This document shows positions 16,315-24,455 of a stretch of DNA of 48,139 bases, one piece after another (positions within the stretch are counted from its first letter, which is position 1; every line of letters begins with the position of its first letter). Source of the stretch: Alphaproteobacteria bacterium (GTDB taxonomy: Bacteria > Pseudomonadota > Alphaproteobacteria > Reyranellales > Reyranellaceae); contig CANJHI010000021.1 in NCBI GenBank assembly GCA_947474005.1, positions 1-48,139 of the forward strand, written 5' to 3'. The notes under the pieces were generated by a model that worked only from the letters and a program-made list of their open reading frames with translations, was not told where the DNA came from and made no database searches. Both the position numbers and the translations under genes were made by a program.

Positions 16315-16332
16315 CGGTCCGAAGACAACGAT

Positions 16333-16367
16333 CCCCGCCGCGCATCGGTGCGGCGGGGCCTTTTTTT
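16333..16367 (+). terminator. intrinsic terminator inside the ABC importer operon
   Basis: A perfect 9-bp stem, CCCCGCCGC (16333-16341) with GCGGCGGGG (16350-16358), has an 8-base loop and is followed two bases later by seven T residues. It lies between the binding-protein gene and the ATPase gene. Partial read-through would lower ATPase expression relative to the binding protein. Confidence 0.85.
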
Positions 16368-16394
16368 GAGAAGCGTCACGAGGTCGGCGGGAAC

Positions 16395-17492
16395 ATGGCA
16401 GCGATCGTTCTAGACAAGCTCAACAAGCACTATGGCTCGCTGCACCATGCCGTGAAGGACGTCGATCTCACCATCGCCGACAAGGAATTCGTGGCGCTGG
16501 TCGGACCGTCGGGCTGCGGCAAGTCGACGACGCTCCGCATGATCGCAGGTCTGGAGGACATCAGTAGCGGCGAGATCCGCATCGGCGATCGGGTGGTCAA
16601 CCATCTGCCGCCGCGCGACCGCGACATCGCCATGGTGTTCCAGAATTACGCGCTCTATCAGCACATGAGCGTCTACGACAATCTGGCATTCGGGCTCCGC
16701 AACAAGAAGATGCCCGAGAGCGAGATCAAGGCCGCGATCGATCGCGCCACCGAGATGCTGGGCCTGCACGAACTGCTGAAGCGCAAGCCGCGCCAGCTCT
16801 CGGGCGGCCAGCAGCAGCGGGTCGCACTCGGCCGCTGCATCGTGCGCAACCCACTGGTCTTCCTGTTCGACGAGCCGCTCTCGAACCTCGACGCCAAGCT
16901 GCGCGCCCAGATGCGGATCGAGATCAAGCGGCTGCATGCCCAGCTGCCCACCACCTCGGTGTTCGTGACCCACGATCAGGTCGAAGCCATGACCTTGGGC
17001 GACCGCGTGGTGGTGATGAAGGACGGCCGAGTCCAGCAGGCCGGCACGCCGCTCTCCGTCTACGGTCACCCGGTCAACAAATTCGTCGCGGGCTTCATCG
17101 GCGCACCGGCGATGAACTTCCTGGAAGTCACGATCGCCAAGGAAGGCGACACGGTGGTGGCGCAGTCGCCGGCGGTGAAGCTCGCGGTGTCTGAGGCGAG
17201 CAGCCGGGCGCTGGAAGCCTACAAGGGACGGCGCGTGATCATGGGCCTCCGGCCGGAGCATCTGGCGCTGGGCGATGGTGTGGTGAGCCGCAGCTTCGCG
17301 GCCACGGTCGAGGTGGTGGAGCAGCTGGGCTCGGAAATCCTGCTGGAGACGCGGGTGGGCGATGCGCGCGTCACCGCGGCCAGGGTGCCGCCCGAAACGG
17401 CCGTCGCCGCCGGCGATCAGGTGCGGCTCTCGGTCCAGCCGGGCCGGCTCCATTTCTTCGACCCCGAGACCGAGAACGTCATTACGGCGTAG
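16395..17492 (+). CDS. ABC importer ATPase (MalK/UgpC family)
   Basis: 365 residues. Walker A GPSGCGKST is at 37-45, the Q-loop is VFQNYALYQHMSVYDNLAFGL, the signature is LSGGQQQRVALGRCI, Walker B is FLFDEPLSNLDAKLR and the switch histidine is in FVTHDQVEAMTLGD. The C-terminal TOBE region (LRPEHLALGDG) is the regulatory extension typical of MalK/UgpC. It drives the two permeases upstream. A terminator separates it from the binding-protein gene, so it may be transcribed by read-through or from its own weak promoter. The gene ends 7 bp before the convergent dehydrogenase gene. Confidence 0.9.
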   Translation: MAAIVLDKLNKHYGSLHHAVKDVDLTIADKEFVALVGPSGCGKSTTLRMIAGLEDISSGEIRIGDRVVNHLPPRDRDIAMVFQNYALYQHMSVYDNLAFGLRNKKMPESEIKAAIDRATEMLGLHELLKRKPRQLSGGQQQRVALGRCIVRNPLVFLFDEPLSNLDAKLRAQMRIEIKRLHAQLPTTSVFVTHDQVEAMTLGDRVVVMKDGRVQQAGTPLSVYGHPVNKFVAGFIGAPAMNFLEVTIAKEGDTVVAQSPAVKLAVSEASSRALEAYKGRRVIMGLRPEHLALGDGVVSRSFAATVEVVEQLGSEILLETRVGDARVTAARVPPETAVAAGDQVRLSVQPGRLHFFDPETENVITA

Positions 17493-17499
17493 CCGCGCC

Positions 17500-18405
17500 T
17501 CAGGGGCCGGCTGCCGCCAGATCGATGGCACGGCGATACATGGTCATCGCCGCCTCCGGCGTGTTGTAGCCGGCGTGCGCCGTCAGCGTGACATTATCGA
17601 GCTTCAGGAGCGGGTCGTCGGGCGCGGTCGGCTCCTTGGCGAAGACGTCAGTCGCGTAGTGGCCGATTCGGCCGGAGCGCAAGAGATCGAACAAGGCCGG
17701 CTCATCGACGACGCCGGCCCGCGCCGTATTGACGACGATGACGCCGGGCTTGGTCTTCTCGAGCCGGGCGCGACCGAGGAAGCCACGCGTCGCATCGTTC
17801 AGTCCGAGATGCAGGCTCACGATGTCGGCCTTCGCCAGCAACTCGTCGACCGAAACCATCGGCACCGGCGCGTCGGCCAGGGCCGAGCGGTTGTAGGCGA
17901 TGACTTTCAGGCCGACGCCCTGGGCGATACGTGCCATCTCGCGGCCGATGCCGCCCAGACCGACGATCCCCAGGGTCTTGCCGCGAAGTTCCATGCCCTG
18001 CATCGGCCGCCAGCCACCCGCGCGGACGATGTTATGCATGGTGGCGATATGGCGCGCGGCCGCGAAGACCAGCCCCATGGCATGCTCGGCGACCGTCGTG
18101 TCGCCGTAGCCCGCGATGGTCGAGACCTTGATGCCGAGGCGCTCGGCGGCCGCGAGATCGACGAAGCTTGCCGCCCCCGTTCCCAGGAAGACGATGTGCT
18201 TCAGCCCGGTGCAGTGCTTCAGCGTGGCCTCGTTGAAGTAGGACGCGTCGTTGATCACCGTGTCGTAGCCCTCGACCTTGCCCGGCACGTCACCCTCGGC
18301 GACCGGCCCCATATTGACCACAACAGGAATGTCGTCCGGTCGGTGCACCTTTTTCCAGACGAGATCGATATCCGGCGTCGAGTCGATAAAAAGCGTCCTT
18401 GGCAT
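17500..18405 (-). CDS. NAD-dependent D-2-hydroxyacid dehydrogenase
   Basis: 301 residues. The NAD-binding Rossmann motif GLGGIG is at 149-154. The catalytic residues are R229 (NTARAG), E258 (KEPTAP) and H277 (TAHAGYNT). The N-terminal half is the flavodoxin-like catalytic domain. It interconverts 2-oxo acids and D-2-hydroxyacids; phosphoglycerate, glyoxylate and hydroxypyruvate are common family substrates, and none can be assigned here. The start at 18405 is preceded by GGGGGA and gives a normal length; an upstream ATG at 18438 is possible. It converges with the ABC ATPase and diverges from the 2OG oxygenase. Confidence 0.88.
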   Translation of the reverse strand: MPRTLFIDSTPDIDLVWKKVHRPDDIPVVVNMGPVAEGDVPGKVEGYDTVINDASYFNEATLKHCTGLKHIVFLGTGAASFVDLAAAERLGIKVSTIAGYGDTTVAEHAMGLVFAAARHIATMHNIVRAGGWRPMQGMELRGKTLGIVGLGGIGREMARIAQGVGLKVIAYNRSALADAPVPMVSVDELLAKADIVSLHLGLNDATRGFLGRARLEKTKPGVIVVNTARAGVVDEPALFDLLRSGRIGHYATDVFAKEPTAPDDPLLKLDNVTLTAHAGYNTPEAAMTMYRRAIDLAAAGP

Positions 18406-18540
18406 TCGCACAATCCCCCAGTCGAACCGCGCGATCATAGCCGATATCGCCACGCGTCCGTCGAGCGGGATCGGAATCGACCGGTTCGTGCTTGCCCGGT
18501 AGTGCTTGCCTAGGCGGGCGAAGGCGCCGAAAGCTGGTCC

Positions 18541-19152
18541 ATGTCGGAGCCGTCTTTCCTCGCCGGGCGATTTCCGCCCCATCGTGTCCTGACCGGCTGG
18601 CTGGGAGAGGCCCAGGCGGCCTCCTTGTTGGCCTACACCCTCGCCGCCGAGGCACGCTTCGCGCCGACCAGGCTCAACGATCACGGAGCAGGCCGCTTCG
18701 ATGCGGTGGTCCGGCAGTCCGCCGTGCTGAAGGATCTCGGCACCTTCGCCGGCCCGTTGCGCCGCAAGGCGCTGGCGCTGCAGGCCGGTCTCGAGACGGC
18801 TTTCGAGATGTTGCATACGCCGGCCAACAGCACGCAGATGGAGATGGTGGCGCACGGCGACGGCGCCTTCTATCGGCCGCATACCGACACCTACACCGGC
18901 GACGAATACACGCCCGGCGGCCGCCGTCGGCTGACGATGGTCTACTATCTCCACCGCCGGCCGTGCCGCTTCACCGGCGGACGATTACGGCTGTTCGATC
19001 TGGGCGGAGAGCAGTCGATCCGGATCGAGCCGATACACGACAGCCTGCTCGTCTTCCCCTCATCCGCCCGCCATGAGGTGGAGACGATCTCCTGTCCCGA
19101 CGGCGAATTCGCCGACGGCCGCTTCGCGGTGAATATCTGGCTGTGCGGCTAG
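18541..19152 (+). CDS. 2OG-Fe(II) oxygenase (prolyl-4-hydroxylase-like)
   Basis: 203 residues. The iron triad is H114-x-D116 (YRPHTDTY) and H178 (SARHEVETI), and R194 (DGRFAVNIW) is the 2-oxoglutarate ligand, in the spacing of the 2OG-FeII_Oxy_3 family. The segment LTMVYYLHRRPCRFTGGRLRL carries the double-stranded beta-helix strands. Relatives hydroxylate protein prolines or small molecules; the substrate is unknown. It converges tail to tail with the Bug protein gene at a 2-bp gap, so it is probably a single-gene unit. Confidence 0.82.
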   Translation: MSEPSFLAGRFPPHRVLTGWLGEAQAASLLAYTLAAEARFAPTRLNDHGAGRFDAVVRQSAVLKDLGTFAGPLRRKALALQAGLETAFEMLHTPANSTQMEMVAHGDGAFYRPHTDTYTGDEYTPGGRRRLTMVYYLHRRPCRFTGGRLRLFDLGGEQSIRIEPIHDSLLVFPSSARHEVETISCPDGEFADGRFAVNIWLCG

Positions 19153-19154
19153 CC

Positions 19155-20132
19155 CTATTCCGCCCTGATGCCCGCGGCCTTGATGACCTTGCCCCACTTC
19201 TCGGTAGCCTCCGCGAGGATCTTCCCGAATTCCGCCGGCGTGCCACCCACCGGTGTGCCGCCCAGGTCGACGATCCGGCTCTTGACCTTGGGATCGACGA
19301 GGGCGGCATTGAGCTGCTTGTTCAGCAGATCAATGATCTCGACCGGGGTGCCCCTGGGCACGCCGATGCCGGCAAAGCCGCTGGCCTCATAACCGGGCAC
19401 GAAGTCCGCAATCGGCGGAACGTCCGGCAGCACTTCGAGGCGAGCCGTGGTCGTCACCGCGAGCGCGCGCAGCTTGCCGGCCTTGATCTGCTGGATCGAC
19501 TCCGAGATGGGCGCGAAAATCACCTGCACGTGACCGGCGATCAGATCAACGACCGCCGGCGCGCCGCCCTTGTACGGGACGTGGACCAGGTTCAGCCCGG
19601 TCATCATCTTGAAGAGTTCGCAGGCGATGTTCTGCGGCGTGCCCTGCCCGGCCGAACCGTAGTTGATCTTGCCCGGGTTGGCCTTGGCATACGCCATGAA
19701 CTCGGGGAGTGTGTTGGCGGGCACCGACGGGTTCACCACCACGACATAGGCGAGCCGCGCCGAGTAGATGACCGGCGCGATGTCCTTCATGAAGTCGAAA
19801 GGCAAATGGCTGTAGAGCGCGGCATTGATCGCGTTTGGCGTCACGACCTGCAGCAGCGTGTAGCCATCGGGCGCCGCCTTGGCGACCGTGTCGGTTCCGA
19901 TGTTGCCGCTGGCGCCGGGCTTGTTCTCGACGATGAATTGCTGGCCGAGACGATCGGTCAGCCATTCGCCCATCAGGCGCCCCTGGATGTCGGTCGCCCC
20001 ACCGGCGGGAAAGCCGACGACGATGCGTGCCGGCCGCGACGGATAGGCTTGTGCCCGGGCAACGCCGGACTGGACCGGCAACGCAGCGGCACCCGCAGCC
20101 AGATGCACGAATGCACGGCGGGGAAATTTCAT
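19155..20132 (-). CDS. Bug-family (TctC-like) periplasmic substrate-binding protein
   Basis: 325 residues. The N-terminus MKFPRRAFVHLAAGAAAL is a signal peptide with a twin-arginine character, cleaved near GVARAQA. The mature protein has the Bug hallmarks YPSRPARIVVGFPAGGATD, ENKPGASGN and YGSAGQGTPQN. These proteins bind carboxylated compounds for tripartite tricarboxylate transporters. No tctA/tctB genes are nearby, so this is one of the many orphan Bug proteins. The start at 20132 has the ribosome site gggaggga. Upstream lies a long gene-free region with repeated TGTGACA half-sites. Confidence 0.88.
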   Translation of the reverse strand: MKFPRRAFVHLAAGAAALPVQSGVARAQAYPSRPARIVVGFPAGGATDIQGRLMGEWLTDRLGQQFIVENKPGASGNIGTDTVAKAAPDGYTLLQVVTPNAINAALYSHLPFDFMKDIAPVIYSARLAYVVVVNPSVPANTLPEFMAYAKANPGKINYGSAGQGTPQNIACELFKMMTGLNLVHVPYKGGAPAVVDLIAGHVQVIFAPISESIQQIKAGKLRALAVTTTARLEVLPDVPPIADFVPGYEASGFAGIGVPRGTPVEIIDLLNKQLNAALVDPKVKSRIVDLGGTPVGGTPAEFGKILAEATEKWGKVIKAAGIRAE

Positions 20133-20262
20133 GATGCTCCCTCCCACAGTTTTTTCTTGCGTTATACGCTGGTACGCAACTCAACTGGACGCCTTGCAGG
20201 AACAGGCTACACCGGTCTTGTGAGGAGGCGGAAGGGCCAATGCCTCAAGCGCACCGTGGGAG

Positions 20263-20334
20263 GTGTCACATCCCAGAGTGTCACACCAAGTTGAGACAAA
20301 TGTTGTGACACAGGCCAATCGCCCACCTGTGACA
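20263..20334. promoter_or_regulatory. cluster of four TGTGAC-type half-sites
   Basis: GTGTCACA occurs at 20263-20270 and 20278-20285 (15 bp apart), and its complement TGTGACAC at 20304-20311 and TGTGACA at 20328-20334. The two inner copies form an 8-bp inverted repeat. The array lies about 130-200 bp upstream of the Bug gene start. It resembles a multi-site operator (CRP/FNR-like half-sites), but the protein that might bind is not identifiable. Confidence 0.5.
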
Positions 20335-20516
20335 TCGTCGGGAATCTGACCCTGTGGCCCCACCTCGGGCAGCCACAGATGACCGTCAAAACTTAGTCCT
20401 CGGGCGCGTTTTTCGCGCTTCGGTCCACCCCACTGCCGGACGGATCGTCGGCGGGGGCAGCCTTTGCTTATCTACTCACGGCTCAGTACCCGGTCAGGGC
20501 AAGGCCGCGGGACCTC

Positions 20517-20657
20517 CCCTGGTCCTCCAGGGAACTATACCCGGCGGGCGCGCCGGGCGGGGCATGGCCAAAGGTTCAAGCGCCGACCCGAGGGGCGGCG
20601 GTCTCAGCTAAACGTCAGAAGCTGGATATTGGGGCACGGTCGACCGGGAAATCCCGG
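20517..20657. other. hairpin-rich intergenic segment, candidate structured RNA
   Basis: Three strong short hairpins stand in a row: CCCTGG/CCAGGG (20517-20532), CCCGGCG/CGCCGGG (20540-20557) and CCGGGA/TCCCGG (20644-20657). None has a downstream T-run, so they are not simple terminators. A small RNA or a leader is possible. Neither strand nor family can be assigned. Confidence 0.35.
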
Positions 20658-20824
20658 ACAGGCCTCGTGCATGGCATCAGAAATATAGCACAGAACCTGC
20701 TGAACCTGTCAAATTTCCTTCGAACTTTTTCAACTGCTGGCATTTTGCCTGCAGACGCCGACGCGGACGTCTATTCCTTGTGGCCGGCAGAGGCTATGGA
20801 AACGGCCGATCTGAGGAGGATGTC

Positions 20825-21478
20825 ATGACAAGGATCCGGGTGGCAGGGTTCAGCGTGTCGCTCGATGGCTTCGCGGCCGGAACGGACCAGAGCCTGGACC
20901 ACCCCTTGGGCAAGCGAGGGCCGGAACTGTTCCAATGGTTTTTCCCCACGCGCACGTTCCGCGGCATGCACGGCGACAGCGGGGGCGAAAGCGGCGGCGA
21001 TACCGGCCCCGACGACAACTTCGCGCGGCGCGCAATGGCCGGCTTCGGTGCCTTCATCCTGGGACGGAACATGTTCAGTCCCCTTCGTGGCGCGTGGCCA
21101 GACGATCAATGGAAAGGCTGGTGGGGCAGCAACCCGCCCTATCACGCGCCGACCTTCGTGCTCACGCACCATCCGCGCGCGTCGATCGAGATGGAGGGCG
21201 GCACGACCTTGCACTTCGTCACCGATGGCATCGAGGCCGCCTTGCGGCGCGCCCGCGAAGCCGCGGGCCAGAAGGACATCAAGATCGGCGGTGGTGTCGA
21301 CACCGTGAGGCAATATATCCGCGCCGGCCATGTCGACGAGATTCACCTGGCGGTCTCGCCCGTGGTGCTCGGTCAGGGCGAAGCGCTGTTCGCAGGCATC
21401 GATCTTCCCGCCCTTGGCTATCGCGTTGCCGAACGCGTGCAGACCGTACGTGCCACCCACGTCGTGCTGGCACGGTGA
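20825..21478 (+). CDS. dihydrofolate reductase/RibD C-terminal family protein
   Basis: 217 residues with the RibD-C/DHFR-like fold often annotated as dihydrofolate reductase family protein. Landmarks are the first strand RVAGFSVSLDGFAAG, FGAFILGRNMFSP (Rossmann-like turn), IKIGGGVDTVRQYI (NADPH-binding GGG) and DEIHLAVSPVVLGQG. It probably reduces a pterin-like or other small substrate with NADPH, but it is not the housekeeping folA. The start at 20825 follows the ribosome site ctgaggagg; an earlier in-frame ATG at 20780 has none. Its TGA overlaps the GTG of the DUF4424 gene. Confidence 0.83.
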   Translation: MTRIRVAGFSVSLDGFAAGTDQSLDHPLGKRGPELFQWFFPTRTFRGMHGDSGGESGGDTGPDDNFARRAMAGFGAFILGRNMFSPLRGAWPDDQWKGWWGSNPPYHAPTFVLTHHPRASIEMEGGTTLHFVTDGIEAALRRAREAAGQKDIKIGGGVDTVRQYIRAGHVDEIHLAVSPVVLGQGEALFAGIDLPALGYRVAERVQTVRATHVVLAR

Positions 21479-22554
21479 ACGTGAGGCACCCCTCCTTTCA
21501 ATATGTAAGTGTCCTCACCCTGGCACTGTCCCTCGCCACCACCAGTCCGGCCGCAGCCAACGACTCCTCCTCCGAACTTGCGGCCGGCGGGATCGTGCTG
21601 GTGAAGGCCGACGCCATCACCATGCAGCGCGAGGACCTGACGCTGTCGCCATCGGAGGTGAAAGTGCGCTACGAGATGCGCAACGACACCGGCCAGCCGG
21701 TGACCCTGCGCGTCGCCTTCCCGATGCCCGAGGTGCCGAGCGACGGGCCGGCCGGCATGACCACTTCGACCGGCGGCCACAACGTGGCGCTCCGGCCGCC
21801 GACCGATCCAAACTTCATGCGCTTCCGGGTCTCGGCGAACGGGCGCGAGATCAAGCCCGAGGTCGAGATCCGCGCGCTCCTGCCGGGTGGGCGCGACATC
21901 GCCGCGGCGCTGCGCGAGATCGGCGGCCTGCCGCTGCTGCTGCAGCCCGGCCTCTTCCCCTCACCCGAGGACAAGCCGCTGGACGTCGCGACACGCCAGA
22001 AGCTCGCGGCGCTGGGCGCGATCGAGAAGCTCGACGGCGGCGACGGCTTCCGCCTGCCCTGGGCCGTGCGCATCACCTTCCACTGGATGCAGACCTTCGC
22101 GCCGGGCGTGACCGTAGTCGAGCACAGCTACCGGCCGGTGCTCGGCAGCCGCTTCATCGTGATCGAGGGCAACGGCCGGATCGACGGATCGGGCGGCGAG
22201 AATCCGGTGCGCGCCTTCTGCATCGACGCCGCGACCGACCAGGCGATCCGCGCCGCCGACAAGCGGCTGAAGGACGCGAAGCGGCCGGCCGGCACGGAGG
22301 CCTCGCTCCTGATGGGCTATACGCTGGGCTACATCCTCCAGACGGCGCGCAACTGGCGCGGCCCCATCGGCACCTTTCATCTGACGCTGCAGGGCGGGCC
22401 GATCGTCACCGGCGACAAGACGGTGGGCGAGGTGCGCATCACGACGCTCTGCACGGACCTCCCGCTCCGCCGCACCGGCCCGCAGCACTTCGAGGCCACG
22501 GTGCGCGACTATGTGCCGAAGGAGGATCTGCGCGTTCTCTACATCTCCGAGTAG
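21475..22554 (+). CDS. exported DUF4424 family protein
   Basis: 359 residues. The signal peptide spans about 1-31 (MNVRHPSFQYVSVLTLALSL, cleavage near PAAAND). The mature part starts with DSSSELAAGGIVLVKADAI and MQREDLTLSPSEVKVRYEM, which match the DUF4424 pattern of a periplasmic beta-rich protein of unknown role. The GTG at 21475 overlaps the TGA of the reductase gene (GTGA); a second GTG at 21481 is equally possible. Nothing in the sequence indicates a catalytic function. Confidence 0.75.
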   Translation: MNVRHPSFQYVSVLTLALSLATTSPAAANDSSSELAAGGIVLVKADAITMQREDLTLSPSEVKVRYEMRNDTGQPVTLRVAFPMPEVPSDGPAGMTTSTGGHNVALRPPTDPNFMRFRVSANGREIKPEVEIRALLPGGRDIAAALREIGGLPLLLQPGLFPSPEDKPLDVATRQKLAALGAIEKLDGGDGFRLPWAVRITFHWMQTFAPGVTVVEHSYRPVLGSRFIVIEGNGRIDGSGGENPVRAFCIDAATDQAIRAADKRLKDAKRPAGTEASLLMGYTLGYILQTARNWRGPIGTFHLTLQGGPIVTGDKTVGEVRITTLCTDLPLRRTGPQHFEATVRDYVPKEDLRVLYISE

Positions 22555-22578
22555 CGAACGCGCCGGGCCGGCATCAGC

Positions 22579-23292
22579 CTATTCGTACCGCTGCGGCCGA
22601 GGATTCTGCGCATCCCTCGCCCGAGTGACGGTCGCCTTGGCCGGCGGCCCCTTGAGAAGGCACAGCGGCAGCTCGCCGGCCTGGGTGCCGCGGCCCATGC
22701 CGGGCGGCCACCGGGTCAGCCCCCAGCAATCCGCTTCGCCCGAATCGAACCAACGAACCTCGCCGCTGCCCGCCATCTGCATGAACGCCATGATCGGCCC
22801 GTAAATCGTGCCGTGCGCGACCGCGTGCTGGGCGATCAAGTCGTTGCAATAGAGCGATGGGCTGCCGCCGACGGCGGTCCGGCAGGAATGCAGGCCGAGC
22901 CGGCCGCCATCGTCCACGATCCGATGCAGGCCCGCGAGAAAAACGATCTGCGCACAGGCCGACGCGCAGGAGGCGCCCGATCGCACGACGGTGGCGACCC
23001 TGTCGTCATCCATGAACGCGGCGATCGCGAAAGCTTCGCCGACAACACCGCCCATGCTGTCGAGAACCACCGTCTTGTGGCCGAACGAATCGCGGTCCAC
23101 CGACTGCAGCGCGACGCGAAACCGCTCGGCATCGCCTTCCACGATCAGTCCACGGGCGACCACGATCCGCACACCGTCCTTGCCTGAAGGCGTCGCGAAT
23201 TCCATCGCCGACGCCGGCCCGCCCGCCATCCCCAAACCCAGCAGGGCGCCGAGCAATCGGGAAGCCAGCCGGAGCTTCCAGGTCACGCTCAT
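22579..23292 (-). CDS. periplasmic ClpP/crotonase-fold-like protein (COG3904 type)
   Basis: 237 residues with a signal peptide at about 1-29 (RLLGALLGLGMAGGPASA). The core resembles ClpP/SppA-like proteins: VVLDSMGGVVGEAFAIAAFM at 76-94 corresponds to the oxyanion-loop glycines, and CASACAQIVFLAG at 109-121 places Ser111 where the nucleophile sits. GLHSC (133-137) could supply the histidine. It may be a periplasmic peptidase, though many COG3904 members are uncharacterised. The start at ATG 23292 was preferred over GTG 23307; neither has a clear ribosome site. Upstream is 360 bp without a gene. Confidence 0.7.
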   Translation of the reverse strand: MSVTWKLRLASRLLGALLGLGMAGGPASAMEFATPSGKDGVRIVVARGLIVEGDAERFRVALQSVDRDSFGHKTVVLDSMGGVVGEAFAIAAFMDDDRVATVVRSGASCASACAQIVFLAGLHRIVDDGGRLGLHSCRTAVGGSPSLYCNDLIAQHAVAHGTIYGPIMAFMQMAGSGEVRWFDSGEADCWGLTRWPPGMGRGTQAGELPLCLLKGPPAKATVTRARDAQNPRPQRYE

Positions 23293-23654
23293 CGTCGAAC
23301 GCACCACGGCGAACGGCAGGTATTGCCGCCACCGGCGAAAAGAACACGATGGGCCATGGCCGATCCCCTTGTATCCAAATTGGAACCGCCATTACATCCG
23401 GCGAGACAGCTGCATACGGCACGGCCGACAGCTCGAATGTTTGGCGAACAGACGAACAATGAACTCGACCGACGGGGGTTCCGAGGATTGCCTGTTTTCC
23501 GGCAAGGATCACGGGATCGTGCGCGACACAGTCGCGATTCACGACCATTTCGTCGCTACCGGCCACCAGAAGCGCAGGCCACTGCAAATTGTGTCTGGCA
23601 GGAGCCCTTCATTCTCTTCCGGAGCGCTTCGGAATCTCGCGGTCTGGAAGAGCA
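23293..23654. other. gene-free gap, nothing recognised
   Basis: About 360 bp between the ClpP-like gene (start) and the pdeM gene (stop), both on the minus strand. Short open frames cross it but none has the codon pattern of its neighbours. No hairpin with a T-run or repeat was noticed. It must contain the promoter of the ClpP-like gene. Confidence 0.5.
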
Positions 23655-24353
23655 TCACCCGAACGTTGACGCATCCGGCCGGAGTTGCCGCCACGACAGC
23701 CGCCGCACGGCGTCGCGGCCGACCACAAGCGCGTCGTAGTCGTCGGGGAAGAGTTGGGCGATGGCGGGATCGAGCGCGTTGAGGCCACCGGCGTAGGTGC
23801 CGAACGCCGGCAAAATGAGACGATGGCCATCGGTCAGGAAGCACCGGCGGCGAAAGCCACGCCCGCGCACCGTCAGGGCGGCGACGGGATGGAAGTGGCC
23901 GGAGATCTCGCCGCGCACTGGGCCGAAGTGCGCCTCGTGTCGGAACACCAGCGGGCCGTCGGCGATTTCCTCCGCGACCTCGCCCCAACCCGCCGGCGGT
24001 GGCGCGGGATCGTGGTTGCCGGCGATCCAGACGAAGCGCGTGCGCCGGGTCAGGCGCTCGATCTCGCCGCGCTCGTCGTCGGGCAGGCGCGCCACGGCCT
24101 CGCGGTCGTGGAAGGAATCGCCCAGGCACACCACCGTCTCGGGCTGCAAGGCGTCGATCAGGTGGGCGAGCGCAGCTAGTGTCTGGCGCGTGTCGTAGCG
24201 CGGCAGCAGCTTGCGTGCGGCGACGGCGTAGGACGAGCCCTTCTCCAGATGCAGGTCGGCAACGGCCAGCAGGCGGCGCGACGGCCAGTAGAGCGCGCCC
24301 TGTGGCAGCGCTTCCATCCGCTCGCCGCCACACTCGAAGTCGAAGGGAGTCAC
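23655..24353 (-). CDS. pdeM: metallophosphoesterase PdeM (ligase-associated DNA damage response endonuclease)
   Basis: 232 residues from the GTG at 24353 (VTPFDFECGG). The calcineurin-like metal motifs are DLH (33-35), GDSFHD (78-83), GNHD (112-115) and GHFHP. This set and the FECGGERMEALPQGALYW start match PdeM, a DNA endonuclease usually linked to ligase-associated helicase and exonuclease genes. Those partners are not in this window. The start is uncertain: a longer frame reaches 24446 but would overlap the divergent EipB gene. It diverges from eipB with about 100 bp between starts. Confidence 0.8.
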   Translation of the reverse strand: MTPFDFECGGERMEALPQGALYWPSRRLLAVADLHLEKGSSYAVAARKLLPRYDTRQTLAALAHLIDALQPETVVCLGDSFHDREAVARLPDDERGEIERLTRRTRFVWIAGNHDPAPPPAGWGEVAEEIADGPLVFRHEAHFGPVRGEISGHFHPVAALTVRGRGFRRRCFLTDGHRLILPAFGTYAGGLNALDPAIAQLFPDDYDALVVGRDAVRRLSWRQLRPDASTFG

Positions 24354-24455
24354 GGGTGACTCACCCAGAGCTTCGACCAAAATCCCGCCACTGTTTGCCG
24401 CCAAGTCATGGCGCGCACGATTGACCGCCCCTGGCCTCGTGCGCAAGGTGCCGCC

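Larger units (their letters stand above)
20133..20824. other. long gene-free region with repeats and hairpins
   Basis: About 690 bp separate the Bug gene (minus) and the RibD-type reductase gene (plus). No frame with convincing codon use spans it. It holds the half-site array at 20263-20334, a G+C-rich hairpin-rich part at about 20400-20660 and an A+T-richer stretch at about 20680-20750. I checked for tRNA, SRP RNA, RNase P RNA and a tmRNA tag and found none that fit. Confidence 0.6.

Noticed and set aside
20181-20389. Short minus-strand frames in the gap upstream of the Bug gene
   Set aside because: They have no ribosome site or family match, and their apparent pattern comes from the TGTGACA repeats.
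20390-20700. tmRNA (two-piece alphaproteobacterial ssrA) or RNase P RNA
   Set aside because: No tag reading frame ending in Ala-Ala-stop, no CCA-bearing T-arm and no GAGGAAAGTCC core were found on either strand; only vague similarity around GGTCGACC.
23006-23587. A 193-codon minus-strand frame spanning the gap at 23293-23587
   Set aside because: It overlaps the ClpP-like gene in another frame and lacks codon bias, motif or signal peptide.
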